A stretch of 9,130 bases of DNA, from contig DUZB01000360.1 in assembly GCA_013349725.1 (NCBI GenBank), forward strand, positions 1-9,130, read 5' to 3'. The notes below the pieces were generated by a model, which had not been told where the DNA came from, searched no databases, and saw only the letters and a list, made by a program, of their open reading frames with translations. The position numbers and the translations under genes are program-made. Positions 1-6,766 of this stretch are shown piece by piece. The stretch's first letter is position 1; the number at the start of each line of letters is the position of its first letter. Origin of the DNA: Deltaproteobacteria bacterium (lineage in GTDB: Bacteria; Desulfobacterota; DSM-4660; Desulfatiglandales; Desulfatiglandaceae).

Positions 1-60
1 CCCGCGAACGCGGGAATCTATAAGGTGTTAATGTTCCTGGATTCCCGCGTTCGCGGGAAT
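1..60. repeat. Pair of inverted GC-rich palindromes (REP-like)
   Basis: Two copies of a short GC-rich palindromic unit sit about 23 bp apart in opposite orientation. The unit at 1-17 contains CCCGCGAACGCGGGAAT and is cut by the window edge. The unit at 41-60 is ATTCCCGCGTTCGCGGGAAT, whose arms ATTCCCGCG and CGCGGGAAT pair around a central TT. Each unit can fold alone, and the pair can fold into one long cruciform or RNA hairpin. The pattern resembles extragenic palindromes interspersed in many proteobacterial genomes. It lies downstream of the minus-strand efflux operon, where it might also protect or end transcripts. Copy number in the genome cannot be judged from this window. Confidence 0.7.
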
Positions 61-147
61 GACGAAAAAGGATGATTTTCGACTTTTTACGGGACCATCA
101 AGTTTTGTTCAGCGATTTTCAATTTGCTGACATCGCTTTCATTTTTA

Positions 148-173
148 AATCCGCAATCCGAAATCCAAAATCG
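148..173. repeat. Short tandem heptamer repeat (AATCCNN)
   Basis: Three consecutive heptamers, AATCCGC (148-154), AATCCGA (155-161) and AATCCAA (162-168), are followed by a partial AATCG (169-173). Such degenerate heptamer arrays recur between genes in several bacterial groups and are not known to be functional. This one lies just past the end of the efflux operon, between the terminator-like hairpin and the REP-like pair. Confidence 0.5.
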
Positions 174-174
174 C

Positions 175-199
175 GCCTGAACAGGATTTTCATTCAGGC
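175..199 (-). terminator. Weak terminator-like hairpin at the end of the efflux operon
   Basis: A perfect 7-bp inverted repeat, GCCTGAA (175-181) and TTCAGGC (193-199), encloses an 11-nt loop. On the minus strand the hairpin overlaps the stop codon of the pump gene and is followed by GCGATTTTGG, so the U-run is only four residues long. It may be an inefficient intrinsic terminator or just a 3' end-protecting hairpin. Confidence 0.35.
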
Positions 200-3100
200 A
201 CTTGGCTCCTTCTGCAAATCACGTTTTTTTTCGTAACGGCCGATTTTGCCGATCAGGACAAAAAACATGGGATAAAAGAAAACCCCTAACAATGTAGCCA
301 GCACCATCCCTCCCAACAGGGCCATCCCCATCACGACCCGTGCTTCAGCTCCGGCCCCCGTGGCCGCCACAAGCGGCAGGACCCCCAATATAAAGGAAAA
401 AGCCGTCATCAATATGGGTCTGAATCGCAGTTTGGCCGCCTTTACCGCCGCGTCAAACAGGGAAAGGCCTTTATCAAACTCCAGCTTGGCAAATTCAACA
501 ATCAAAATGGCGTTCTTGGCCGCCATGGCAATGAGCATCACCAGGGCAATCTGAGCAAAAACATTGAGTTCATAGCTCTCACTATACATGCGGGCCAGAT
601 ACAGCGCCAGAAAAGCGCCAAAAATGGCAAAGGGAGTTCCCAAAAGGATACTTAAAGGCAACGACCAGCTTTCATACTGTGCGGCAAGGATCAGAAAGAC
701 GAAAAGGAGCGAAAAAACAAACACGATGGATCCTGTTCCCGCGGATTTTTTCTCCTGGTAGCTCATATTGCTCCACGCATATCCCATGCCGTCCGCCAAA
801 ACTTCGGCGGCCGTTTCCTCAAGAGCGGCCATGGCCTGCGCCGAGGAATATCCGGAGGCCGGACTGCCGGTAAGCTCAATGGACCGATAGAGGTTGTAAC
901 GATTGGTAAAATCCGGCCCCACGATATTCTTTACATTGACAAACGTGGACAGGGGAACGCTGTCCCCCTTACTGTTATTGACGTAGAAGAAATTGATCTG
1001 GCTTTCCTTGAGCCGGTACTGGGGCTCGGCCTGAACATAGACCTTGTACAGTCTTCCGAACCGGTTGAAGTCATTTACATAGGAGCCGCCCAGGAAAGTG
1101 CCCAAGGTGTTATAGATATTGTCAAGGGAAACTCCCGCTTTCAAGGCCTTGTCCTTGTTGATTTCAAGATATCGCTGGGGTACCCTGGCGCGGAAGGTGG
1201 TAAAAATGGAACCGATTTCAGGCCGCTTCTGAGCTGCCTGAATAAATTTACCTGCCTGTTCCGCCAGGAACGCCGGAGTATTTCCGCCCTTGTCCTGGAT
1301 CATTATCGTAAAACCGGAACCACTTCCAAGCCCGGGAATGGCAGGGGGGCCGAACGCAAACACCTGGGCTTCATTGACGTTGAGGAAAAAATCCACATTT
1401 AACAATTTCACCAGTTGATTGGCGGTGATTTTCCGAAGGCCCCAATCCTTCAAAGAGACGAAAATAAAACCCGAATTGGGGGACATGCTATTGGAAAGAA
1501 GGCTGAATCCCGCCGCCGCGGTGATAAATTCCACCTCGCCATACTTCTTGATGATTCCTTCCACTTTTTTGGCCACTACGTCCGTTCGCTGCAGGGAGGC
1601 CGCATCGGGCAATTGGATGTTGACCATGAGATATCCCATGTCTTCTTCCGGCATGAACCCGCCGGGAATCAATTTGCCAAGAAAACCCATTGCCGCGGTG
1701 AGAATCAGAAGAAACACCACACCGATGGCTATTTTTCGTGTAACCACCTTGGTAAAGCCCACATAGGCATTGGTGGATTTGTCAAAGACCTTGTTAAACA
1801 GTTTGAAGAACGCTCCAAGAGGACCGCGCCAGGGTTTCTGTTTCCTGAGCAGCAGGGCGCAGAGGGCGGGACTAAGGGTCAACGCGTTCACCGATGAAAA
1901 AAGGACCGAAACGGCCACTGTGATAGCAAACTGCTGGTACAGGCTTCCGGTAATGCCCCCCATGACGGCCACCGGTATAAACACCGCCACCAGCACCAAT
2001 GTGGTTGCAATCACAGGCGCCGTCACCTCTTCCATGGCTTTTATGGTGGCTGTTTTGGGATCCATGCCGTTTTCAATATTGACCTGAACCGCTTCCACCA
2101 CCACAATGGCATCATCCACCACAATCCCGATAGCCAAAACCAGCCCCAGGAGCGACAGTACGTTAATGGTAAAACCGATCAGGGGAAATACGATGAAGGC
2201 GCCCACGAGGGAAACGGGAATGGCGAGGGTGGGGATCAGGGCAGCCCGCCAGTCTTGAATAAAAATAAAGACCACCAGGATCACCAGCGCAAGAGCGATA
2301 TACAGGGTTTCTATGATTTCATCAATCCCCGCCGTAATGGCTAATGTGGTATCCAGGGAGATATCGTACCGAATACTCTCCGGAAAGTTCCCGGAAAGTT
2401 CTTCCATGGTTTTTTTGACGGTTGCGGCCAGTTCCACGGCGTTGGAACCAGGCGCCTGGTATACCCCGATCATAGCGCATGGGCTGCCGTTGAGCCGGGT
2501 AAAGGCATTATAGGTCTCTACGCCCAGTTCCACACGCGCCACATGCTTGATCTTCACCTGGGCCCCATCTTCCGTAGTCCGGATGACCACGTCGCCAAAT
2601 TCTTTCTCCGATTGCAGACGCTCAGGTAAACGGACCGTATAGGTGAATTCAGTTCCCGGCGGCGCCGGTTCGGCGCCGAATTTCCCTCCCGGCACGATAA
2701 CGCTCTGGGCACGAAGGGCATCTATGATCTCAGGCACTGTAATACCTAACTGGGCCAATCGATCGGGTTTGATCCAGATGCGCATGGAATAGTCGCTGGC
2801 GCCGATGACGTTGACGCGCCCGATGCCCTTGATCCGGGCCAGAATATCCTTGATATTGATGAGGGCGTAATTGCCTAAGAAGTGCTGGTTGTATCGCCCA
2901 TCCGTCGACGTAACGGAAATGAGCATCAGGATGTTGGGAAGGGATTTCTCGGTGGTCACCCCCAGGCGCTTCACTTCCTCCGGGAGCTTGGCCGTGGCCG
3001 CGGCCACCCGGTTCTGGGTAAACACGGTATTCATATCCGGGTCCGTCCCGATGTCAAAGGACGTCTGGATTTTCATCGTCCCATCGTTGGCATTGGTGGA

Positions 3101-3355
3101 CTTCATATAGATCATGTTGTCCACACCATTGATCTGCTGTTCCAAAGGCGTTGCAACGGACTGTTCCACGCTGATGGAGTCGGCCCCGGTATAAACGGCG
3201 TTCACTTCCACAATGGGAGGGGTGATGTTCGGGTATTGTTCCACAGGTAGGGCGGCTAAAAAAACGACCCCGGCGACCACCGTGATAATAGCGATGACCA
3301 TGGCCACGATGGGCCGCCTGACGAAAAAATTCCCTTTATCCGGATGATTCGGCAT
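194..3355 (-). CDS. RND-family multidrug efflux pump, inner-membrane subunit (HAE1/AcrB class)
   Basis: This is the inner-membrane, proton-driven subunit of a tripartite drug/solute exporter (HAE1 family: AcrB, MexB). The product is 1053 residues, the usual length. The expected RND layout is visible: TM1 at about 11-33, a periplasmic porter domain to about 345, TM2-TM6 at about 346-500, TM7 at about 541-562, a second periplasmic domain to about 875, and TM8-TM12 to about 1036. The proton-relay residues are all present: D414/D415 in GIVVDDAIVVVE, K947 in AAKNAILIVEFA and T984 in ILMTAF, matching AcrB D407/D408, K940 and T978. The HAE1-typical FGPPAIPGLG (668-677) is present. The ATG start overlaps the upstream adaptor stop as TGATG, and the only SD-like GGAG lies 14 nt away, so translational coupling is likely. 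The substrate cannot be predicted. The gene appears intact. Confidence 0.97.
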   Translation of the reverse strand: MPNHPDKGNFFVRRPIVAMVIAIITVVAGVVFLAALPVEQYPNITPPIVEVNAVYTGADSISVEQSVATPLEQQINGVDNMIYMKSTNANDGTMKIQTSFDIGTDPDMNTVFTQNRVAAATAKLPEEVKRLGVTTEKSLPNILMLISVTSTDGRYNQHFLGNYALINIKDILARIKGIGRVNVIGASDYSMRIWIKPDRLAQLGITVPEIIDALRAQSVIVPGGKFGAEPAPPGTEFTYTVRLPERLQSEKEFGDVVIRTTEDGAQVKIKHVARVELGVETYNAFTRLNGSPCAMIGVYQAPGSNAVELAATVKKTMEELSGNFPESIRYDISLDTTLAITAGIDEIIETLYIALALVILVVFIFIQDWRAALIPTLAIPVSLVGAFIVFPLIGFTINVLSLLGLVLAIGIVVDDAIVVVEAVQVNIENGMDPKTATIKAMEEVTAPVIATTLVLVAVFIPVAVMGGITGSLYQQFAITVAVSVLFSSVNALTLSPALCALLLRKQKPWRGPLGAFFKLFNKVFDKSTNAYVGFTKVVTRKIAIGVVFLLILTAAMGFLGKLIPGGFMPEEDMGYLMVNIQLPDAASLQRTDVVAKKVEGIIKKYGEVEFITAAAGFSLLSNSMSPNSGFIFVSLKDWGLRKITANQLVKLLNVDFFLNVNEAQVFAFGPPAIPGLGSGSGFTIMIQDKGGNTPAFLAEQAGKFIQAAQKRPEIGSIFTTFRARVPQRYLEINKDKALKAGVSLDNIYNTLGTFLGGSYVNDFNRFGRLYKVYVQAEPQYRLKESQINFFYVNNSKGDSVPLSTFVNVKNIVGPDFTNRYNLYRSIELTGSPASGYSSAQAMAALEETAAEVLADGMGYAWSNMSYQEKKSAGTGSIVFVFSLLFVFLILAAQYESWSLPLSILLGTPFAIFGAFLALYLARMYSESYELNVFAQIALVMLIAMAAKNAILIVEFAKLEFDKGLSLFDAAVKAAKLRFRPILMTAFSFILGVLPLVAATGAGAEARVVMGMALLGGMVLATLLGVFFYPMFFVLIGKIGRYEKKRDLQKEPSA

Positions 3356-4509
3356 CAGTTCTTTTTTATCTCCGGCAAAGGGATTTCCTTCACAGCGGGT
3401 TCTACCACAGTCCCATCCTTCACCTTCTGCAATCCTTCGTACACGACTTTATCACCCGGTTTCAGGCCCTCCATAACCAGCCAGAATTCCTTGATCTTCG
3501 GGCCTACTTTGATCTCTCTTGCCTGGGTCTTATTTTCCGGACCCACCGTGTAGACGCTGTAAGAACCCTGCAGCTCCATCACACATCGCTGGGGAACCAG
3601 AATGCCGTTCTTTACCACCTCGATTTCCCCTCGTATCCTGGCAAACTGGCCGGGACGAAGGATTTCTTCAGGGTTTGGAAAGGATGCCTGAATCAACATG
3701 GCGCCGGTGGTGGGATCCACCTCCCGGTTCACGAAATCTCCTTTTCCCGTGTGGTCATATACGGAACCATCCGAGAGAATCAGTTCGAGTCGGGCGCGTT
3801 CCTGTTTCTCTTCGGCTTTTTTCGATTGGGACAGATAACGTCGCACCATAGCCAGATACTGCGTCTCCGTGATAAAAAACTGCACCAATACGGTATCGAT
3901 ACGGGAGACCGTGTTCAGTATAATCGGATTGGGGTCCCGCCCGACAAAATCTCCCACTTTTGCCTTTGTTCTTCCGATAATCCCCGATATGGGGGAATAG
4001 ATTTTCGTGTAGCCTAATTGGATCTGCGCGGCCTTCAGATTGGCCTGGGCGGCTTTGACCGACTCAATGGAGACTTCATACTGGGCCGCGGCGGCATCCA
4101 GGTCGCTCTGACTCACGGCTTTTTCCTCCGCAAGAGGCTTGATCCTGTTCAGGTATGTTTTGTTTTCCGTCTTAACCGTTTCGGCGCCGGCAACACCGCT
4201 CATCTTGGCAGCCACATCCGCTTCGAATTTTTGGCTTTCCAGCGTGTAGAGCAAAGAGCCCTTCGTGACCTGGGCCCCTTCCTCAAAATGGATGCCCTCC
4301 AGGTAGCCTTCCACCCTGGCCGCAATGGCAATATCCTTGAAACCGTATATCTGTCCCACGAATTCCTGGAAAATAGGCACATCACTGGCTACCGTCTGAT
4401 AAACAGTCACTTTCTGGGGAGGCAGCGCCTGTTGCTCCATTTCTTCTTTTCTGCACCCGGCAAAGAGCAACAACGAAATGCACAGGCAACATAGGATGAT
4501 ATTCTTCAT
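3355..4509 (-). CDS. RND efflux periplasmic adaptor / membrane fusion protein (AcrA-like lipoprotein)
   Basis: This is the periplasmic adaptor that links the RND pump to an outer-membrane channel. The 384-residue product starts with a lipoprotein signal peptide: hydrophobic residues 4-17, then lipobox FAGC with the lipidated Cys at 19 (+2 residue Arg, so no classical Asp retention signal). Residues about 58-92 form the first half of the lipoyl/barrel-sandwich domain (ARVEGYL, EEGAQVTKGSLLY). Residues about 93-165 form the alpha-helical hairpin. The family signature YTKIYSPISGIIG (167-179) returns to the lipoyl domain. Beta-barrel and membrane-proximal domains follow, with LRPGQFARIRG (284-294) and LKPGDKVVYEGL (349-360). 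The ATG at 4509 has a GGAAG Shine-Dalgarno 8 nt upstream. It is the first gene of a two-gene operon with the pump. An outer-membrane factor must be encoded elsewhere. Confidence 0.96.
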   Translation of the reverse strand: MKNIILCCLCISLLLFAGCRKEEMEQQALPPQKVTVYQTVASDVPIFQEFVGQIYGFKDIAIAARVEGYLEGIHFEEGAQVTKGSLLYTLESQKFEADVAAKMSGVAGAETVKTENKTYLNRIKPLAEEKAVSQSDLDAAAAQYEVSIESVKAAQANLKAAQIQLGYTKIYSPISGIIGRTKAKVGDFVGRDPNPIILNTVSRIDTVLVQFFITETQYLAMVRRYLSQSKKAEEKQERARLELILSDGSVYDHTGKGDFVNREVDPTTGAMLIQASFPNPEEILRPGQFARIRGEIEVVKNGILVPQRCVMELQGSYSVYTVGPENKTQAREIKVGPKIKEFWLVMEGLKPGDKVVYEGLQKVKDGTVVEPAVKEIPLPEIKKN

Positions 4510-4571
4510 GAGATCATCTTCCGATAGTAAGGTTCTGTAAAAGTGATAAGAACTTGCTTTTTCGAGGAAGA

Positions 4572-4600
4572 ACTATAAATAAGTTTCCCCTGTGAGTCAA
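4572..4600 (-). promoter_or_regulatory. Sigma70-type promoter of the efflux operon
   Basis: On the minus strand TTGACT (-35, 4600-4595) and TATAGT (-10, 4577-4572) are separated by exactly 17 bp; each hexamer differs from consensus at one position. Transcription would start near 4565, giving a leader of about 55 nt before the adaptor ATG at 4509. The leader contains an inverted pair GTTCT/AGAAC (4532-4536 and 4549-4553) that could be an operator half-site pair, though it is short. No regulator gene (TetR, MarR or LysR type) sits next to the promoter. Confidence 0.75.
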
Positions 4601-4805
4601 CGAAAAGAAATCCTCCTCATTCCTTGTTTTCCCGCCCGATATTTCCCGTCCTTCTCTTTCCCTCAACTCGTAGGTTTGAGGTCGCGTTTGATTCCGATGT
4701 CCAGGTTGGCCAGGGGCGCTATTATCAGATCCAGTATGCGGGGGTTCCCGAATAACGTCTACTTTCAGACAGGGCTGAGGATTACATTCCGGCCTGAGTC
4801 GTTCA

Positions 4806-4830
4806 CGGAAATTTATTCGAAAAATTTCCG
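4806..4830. repeat. Perfect 9-bp inverted repeat (CGGAAATTT / AAATTTCCG)
   Basis: CGGAAATTT (4806-4814) and AAATTTCCG (4822-4830) are perfect reverse complements around a 7-nt spacer, ATTCGAA. No T-run follows on either strand, so an intrinsic terminator is unlikely. It could be a binding site for a dimeric regulator or the end of a small mobile remnant. It lies between divergently oriented genes, about 230 bp upstream of the efflux promoter on the minus strand. Confidence 0.5.
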
Positions 4831-4849
4831 ACGGTGTTTCACTACCAGT

Positions 4850-5107
4850 TCAGATTGACAATTTCATCCATAAAACATTGACATCCCATCTGATTTCTGA
4901 TTTAAGTCTGTTATCCGGTTTAATGACCGCCTGTCTCCCCTTAACCTCATGCAAACCCATATTCACGATGAGGCCCCAAGCATGGCTACGGCAGAGAAAC
5001 CACACCGCATGCTGCCCCTTTTCAGGCCCGTCAAAGGCAGGTCCCACCCCTGCCCCCGTCGCCCGGGTCACCCAAAAAGAAATCAGGAATCCAACAAGCC
5101 CCTCCAA
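4850..5107 (-). CDS. Unidentified short minus-strand open frame, possibly a remnant
   Basis: From a TTG at 5107 the minus strand is open for 85 codons to a TGA at 4850. The frame stays open upstream of the TTG as well, to beyond 5150. Codon choice and residue composition look more protein-like than the opposing frames, with segments such as GLVGFLISFWVTRATGAG and GQHAVWFLCRSHAWG, but I do not recognise a family. There is no clear Shine-Dalgarno sequence. It lies antisense to the suspicious 5' end of the binding-protein frame. It may be a fragment of a lost gene, part of a repeated element or chance. Confidence 0.15.
   Translation of the reverse strand: MEGLVGFLISFWVTRATGAGVGPAFDGPEKGQHAVWFLCRSHAWGLIVNMGLHEVKGRQAVIKPDNRLKSEIRWDVNVLWMKLSI
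4878..4906 (+). promoter_or_regulatory. Possible promoter upstream of the binding-protein gene
   Basis: A perfect -35 TTGACA (4878-4883) is followed after 17 bp by TTTAAG (4901-4906), a four-of-six match to the -10 consensus. If used, the transcript would begin near 4913, shortly before the first in-frame ATGs (4949, 4982). The -10 is weak, and the region is AT-rich enough for such matches to arise by chance. Confidence 0.3.
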
Positions 5108-5890
5108 ATTTGGGGATGGATTTCCCGTAAGGCGGTATATCCAGTTTTCCGAATAAGAAACGTATTACAATTATTGACTGTTTTGGCTGCTTTATTCTGT
5201 TTGCCTGAAATTTCATTTGCCGAAAAAATTGTTGTTTACTCTGCAGACTACCCACCTTATCAGATGGTTCATAATGGAAAATTAACAGGCGTTAATACTG
5301 AAATAGTCAGGGCCATCTTTCATAATTCAGGGATTCCGTTTGAAATCAAATATGTGCCATGGTCTCGAGCTCAAAAAATTGTCGGCGATGATACCCTCAA
5401 GAATTCGGCAATCTATTGCCTTGGAAGAAACGAGCAAAGAGAACAGCAATACAAATGGGTTGGAGTCTATTTTTATCAGAAGGTCAGCTTCCTGACTTTG
5501 AAAAATTCAGGTGTAAGAATAAATAGTCTTGACGATGTAAAGAAATACGTGACTGGTCTGGTACGGGGAGATATCATGAATCAGCAGCTCAAGTCCCAAG
5601 GATATATCGGAAAGCATGAAATTGTAAGTGACGATATCCTGAATATTAAGAAATTGTTCAAAAAGAGAGTGCAAACAATCGTAACTTCCTTAATTGCTGC
5701 AAAATATATCGCAAAAGAAAACGGTCTTGAAGCCAATCAAATTGAAGCGCAGTATGATGTGGCGACAGTTGGATTCAATCTTGCTCTATCAAAAAAAACA
5801 TCCGATGAGATTTGGTCGAAATTGCATGTTTCGCTAAACATATTGTTGGAGAATGGTACCATTGAGAAAATTATAGATAACTGGCGATGA
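4982..5890 (+). CDS. Orphan periplasmic substrate-binding protein (family 3 / PBPb type), start uncertain
   Basis: The C-terminal 222 residues (from 5222) read as a type-II periplasmic binding protein of the polar amino acid (SBP_bac_3, HisJ-like) group. They begin EKIVVYSADYPPYQ, continue with GKLTGVNTEIVRAIF and VPWSRAQKIV, and end LLENGTIEKIIDNWR. A good signal-peptide core (VLQLLTVLAALFCLP, 5162-5206) ends in SFA|E. No transporter permease or ATPase is nearby, so this may be a sensory or orphan receptor. The start is the oddity: between 4982 and the signal core there is no ATG or GTG in frame. The ATG at 4982 has a GAGG 8 nt upstream, but it would place about 60 Arg/Pro-rich residues before the signal core; an ATG at 4949 is also in frame. 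The native 5' end has probably been replaced, so function is doubtful. The gene is visibly AT-richer than the efflux genes. Confidence 0.75.
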   Translation: MATAEKPHRMLPLFRPVKGRSHPCPRRPGHPKRNQESNKPLQIWGWISRKAVYPVFRIRNVLQLLTVLAALFCLPEISFAEKIVVYSADYPPYQMVHNGKLTGVNTEIVRAIFHNSGIPFEIKYVPWSRAQKIVGDDTLKNSAIYCLGRNEQREQQYKWVGVYFYQKVSFLTLKNSGVRINSLDDVKKYVTGLVRGDIMNQQLKSQGYIGKHEIVSDDILNIKKLFKKRVQTIVTSLIAAKYIAKENGLEANQIEAQYDVATVGFNLALSKKTSDEIWSKLHVSLNILLENGTIEKIIDNWR

Positions 5891-5911
5891 TGCAAAAGAG
5901 GAGGTGAAAGC

Positions 5912-6028
5912 ATGAGATTCCCCAGACTTAAAGCCTTTGTGTTGGCGATTATTTGCCTTTGCTCGGCCACATTCGGTAGTCGAGTTTGTGCTGATGACAA
6001 GATAAGGTGTGGAATAGGGACGCTGTAA
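5912..6028 (+). pseudogene. Truncated secreted-protein gene (signal peptide only)
   Basis: A strong Shine-Dalgarno AGGAGGTGA (5899-5907) precedes an ATG at 5912, 21 bp after the binding-protein stop, so the two genes formed an operon. The 38-residue product starts with a typical signal peptide: RFPRLK, a hydrophobic core VLAIICLC, and a VCA|DD cleavage site. Only DDKIR follows before the frame enters the palindromic element at 6007, whose sequence supplies the rest and the TAA stop. An excellent ribosome site in front of a signal peptide with no mature domain points to a gene cut by insertion or deletion. The missing part does not reappear beyond the element. What the protein was cannot be told; another binding protein or sensor is a guess. 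Confidence 0.6.
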
Positions 6029-6124
6029 GGTTTTAAGGTTTCGCCTTTTCACGCCCCATATTCAGATAGAGAAAATGGCTGGGTGACAAGAACTTGAAAA
6101 CCTTACAGCGTCCCCATTCTCCAC
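6007..6124. mobile_element. Palindromic MITE/REPIN-like element with 28-bp inverted ends
   Basis: The left end (6007-6034) and right end (6097-6124) are reverse complements with three mismatches over 28 bp. The shared core is GGGACGCTGTAAGGTTTT (6017-6034; reverse complement at 6097-6114). The interior of 62 bp (6035-6096) has no reading frame of note and contains a small AAGG/CCTT hairpin at its left. Size, terminal symmetry and lack of coding capacity fit a non-autonomous miniature element or a REPIN-type palindrome pair. The left end interrupts a secreted-protein gene, which supports insertion rather than a resident terminator. No convincing target-site duplication is visible, as would be expected for HUH/RAYT-type movement. 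Confidence 0.7.
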
Positions 6125-6185
6125 TTTAAATAACCAAATAAGTCACCAACGTCTCTATCTCTCCGTGATCGAACAAGATCCTTCT

Positions 6186-6578
6186 TCAGTCGCCGTTATG
6201 CACAAAACAGTCAACTCTTTGTATTGTGAACTGGTACTTAGATTTACTGGAGAGCTGGTCAAGAAATCTTCCCATGTCAAACTGCACTCCGATTCCTGTA
6301 TCAGTAACCCTGGCAATACAACCGGTAATCTTTATATGTTTTTGGGTGTCTGGAAACGGAAATGTCAGTGCAACCTCCTGTCCAACAGAGAAGGACCCTG
6401 AAGTCTGAATGTATAGGCCGTTTGCACTTATATCCTTAGCGAATTCACTATACGCGCGGCCTTGACAGACAAAATCTACAGCTGTTATGAAGGATTTTCT
6501 TGTATGATTCCTTTTTTCGTTAGGCAACTTTAACTCAAGTTCCTCAGGTATTTCCGATGTTTTATTCAAATCTTCCAT
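6186..6578 (-). CDS. PilZ-domain protein (probable cyclic-di-GMP receptor)
   Basis: The 130-residue soluble protein carries both PilZ c-di-GMP-binding motifs: RxxxR as R23-NHT-R27, and DxSxxG as D49-I-S-A-N-G54 in AKDISANGLYIQT. The rest of the PilZ beta-barrel follows to about residue 105 (VGQEVALTFPFP, GIGVQFD). The N-terminal 20 residues are acidic and probably disordered; the C-terminal 25 form a short tail. There is no signal peptide, membrane segment or second domain, so it is a single-domain cytoplasmic effector, perhaps acting on motility, adhesion or exopolysaccharide. The AGGAG at 6594-6598 lies 15 nt from the ATG, which is long for a Shine-Dalgarno sequence. An in-frame ATG inside the gap is closed at once by TAA (Met-Val-Arg-stop). 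It lies 188 bp downstream of the HDOD gene on the same strand. Confidence 0.9.
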   Translation of the reverse strand: MEDLNKTSEIPEELELKLPNEKRNHTRKSFITAVDFVCQGRAYSEFAKDISANGLYIQTSGSFSVGQEVALTFPFPDTQKHIKITGCIARVTDTGIGVQFDMGRFLDQLSSKSKYQFTIQRVDCFVHNGD

Positions 6579-6645
6579 TTTTTATCGTACCATCTCCTGC
6601 AAATACTTTCTCAATGGTTATATGGGGTTATACCTTTGCTTCACT

Positions 6646-6675
6646 ATCGTATGAGCGTTTCTATTTCTGTACCAA
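6646..6675 (-). promoter_or_regulatory. Possible promoter of the PilZ gene
   Basis: On the minus strand TTGGTA (6675-6670) and TACGAT (6651-6646) are spaced 18 bp apart, each matching four of six consensus positions. Together with the hairpin at 6711-6742 this suggests the PilZ gene can be transcribed separately from the HDOD gene, but the match is weak. Confidence 0.2.
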
Positions 6676-6710
6676 TTTACACACTGGGCTTCAAACCCAA
6701 AAGACTTGGA

Positions 6711-6742
6711 AATCCCCGACCGAAGAGTCATCTTTGGGGATT
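6711..6742 (-). terminator. Inverted repeat after the HDOD gene, terminator-like
   Basis: AATCCCC (6711-6717) and GGGGATT (6736-6742) form a perfect 7-bp stem around an 18-nt loop that can itself pair partly. It lies 24 bp past the HDOD stop codon. The following minus-strand sequence, TCCAAGTCTTTTGGG, has only a short, delayed T-run, so termination would be weak. It may instead be an mRNA-stabilising hairpin between the two signalling genes. Confidence 0.35.
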
Positions 6743-6766
6743 GTAAGATTTGAATCATAAGGACTA

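Larger units (their letters stand above)
4606..4981. other. Stretch without a convincing gene between the efflux operon and the binding protein
   Basis: No complete gene is recognisable here on either strand. The first part is pyrimidine-rich (4606-4670). A short plus-strand frame ending in TAA at 4753-4755 has gene-like codons (FEVAFDSDVQVGQGRYYQIQ, preceding AGVPE and the stop), but it has no start codon and I do not recognise it; it may be the tail of a lost gene. A perfect 9-bp inverted repeat lies at 4806-4830. Two copies of ATTGACA lie at 4854-4860 and 4877-4883; the second can serve as a -35 box. From 4850 upward the minus strand has an open frame described separately. Confidence 0.5.

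Noticed and set aside
1415..1897. Plus-strand open frames of up to 160 codons antisense to the pump gene
   Set aside because: They are opposite a conserved, intact RND gene and their translations (His/Arg/Gly-rich) match no family; they are shadow frames.
4018..4494. Plus-strand 158-codon open frame antisense to the adaptor gene
   Set aside because: Mirror of the adaptor coding sequence, with no ribosome site and no recognisable domain.
4592..4858. Plus-strand 88-codon frame starting at GTG
   Set aside because: No Shine-Dalgarno sequence; it starts inside the efflux promoter region, and the Arg/Ser/Phe-rich product is unrecognisable.
6007..6124. Interpretation of the inverted repeat as an ordinary bidirectional terminator
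   Set aside because: The 62-bp interior, 28-bp ends, lack of terminal T-runs and the interruption of a gene fit a mobile element better, although it may also stop transcripts.
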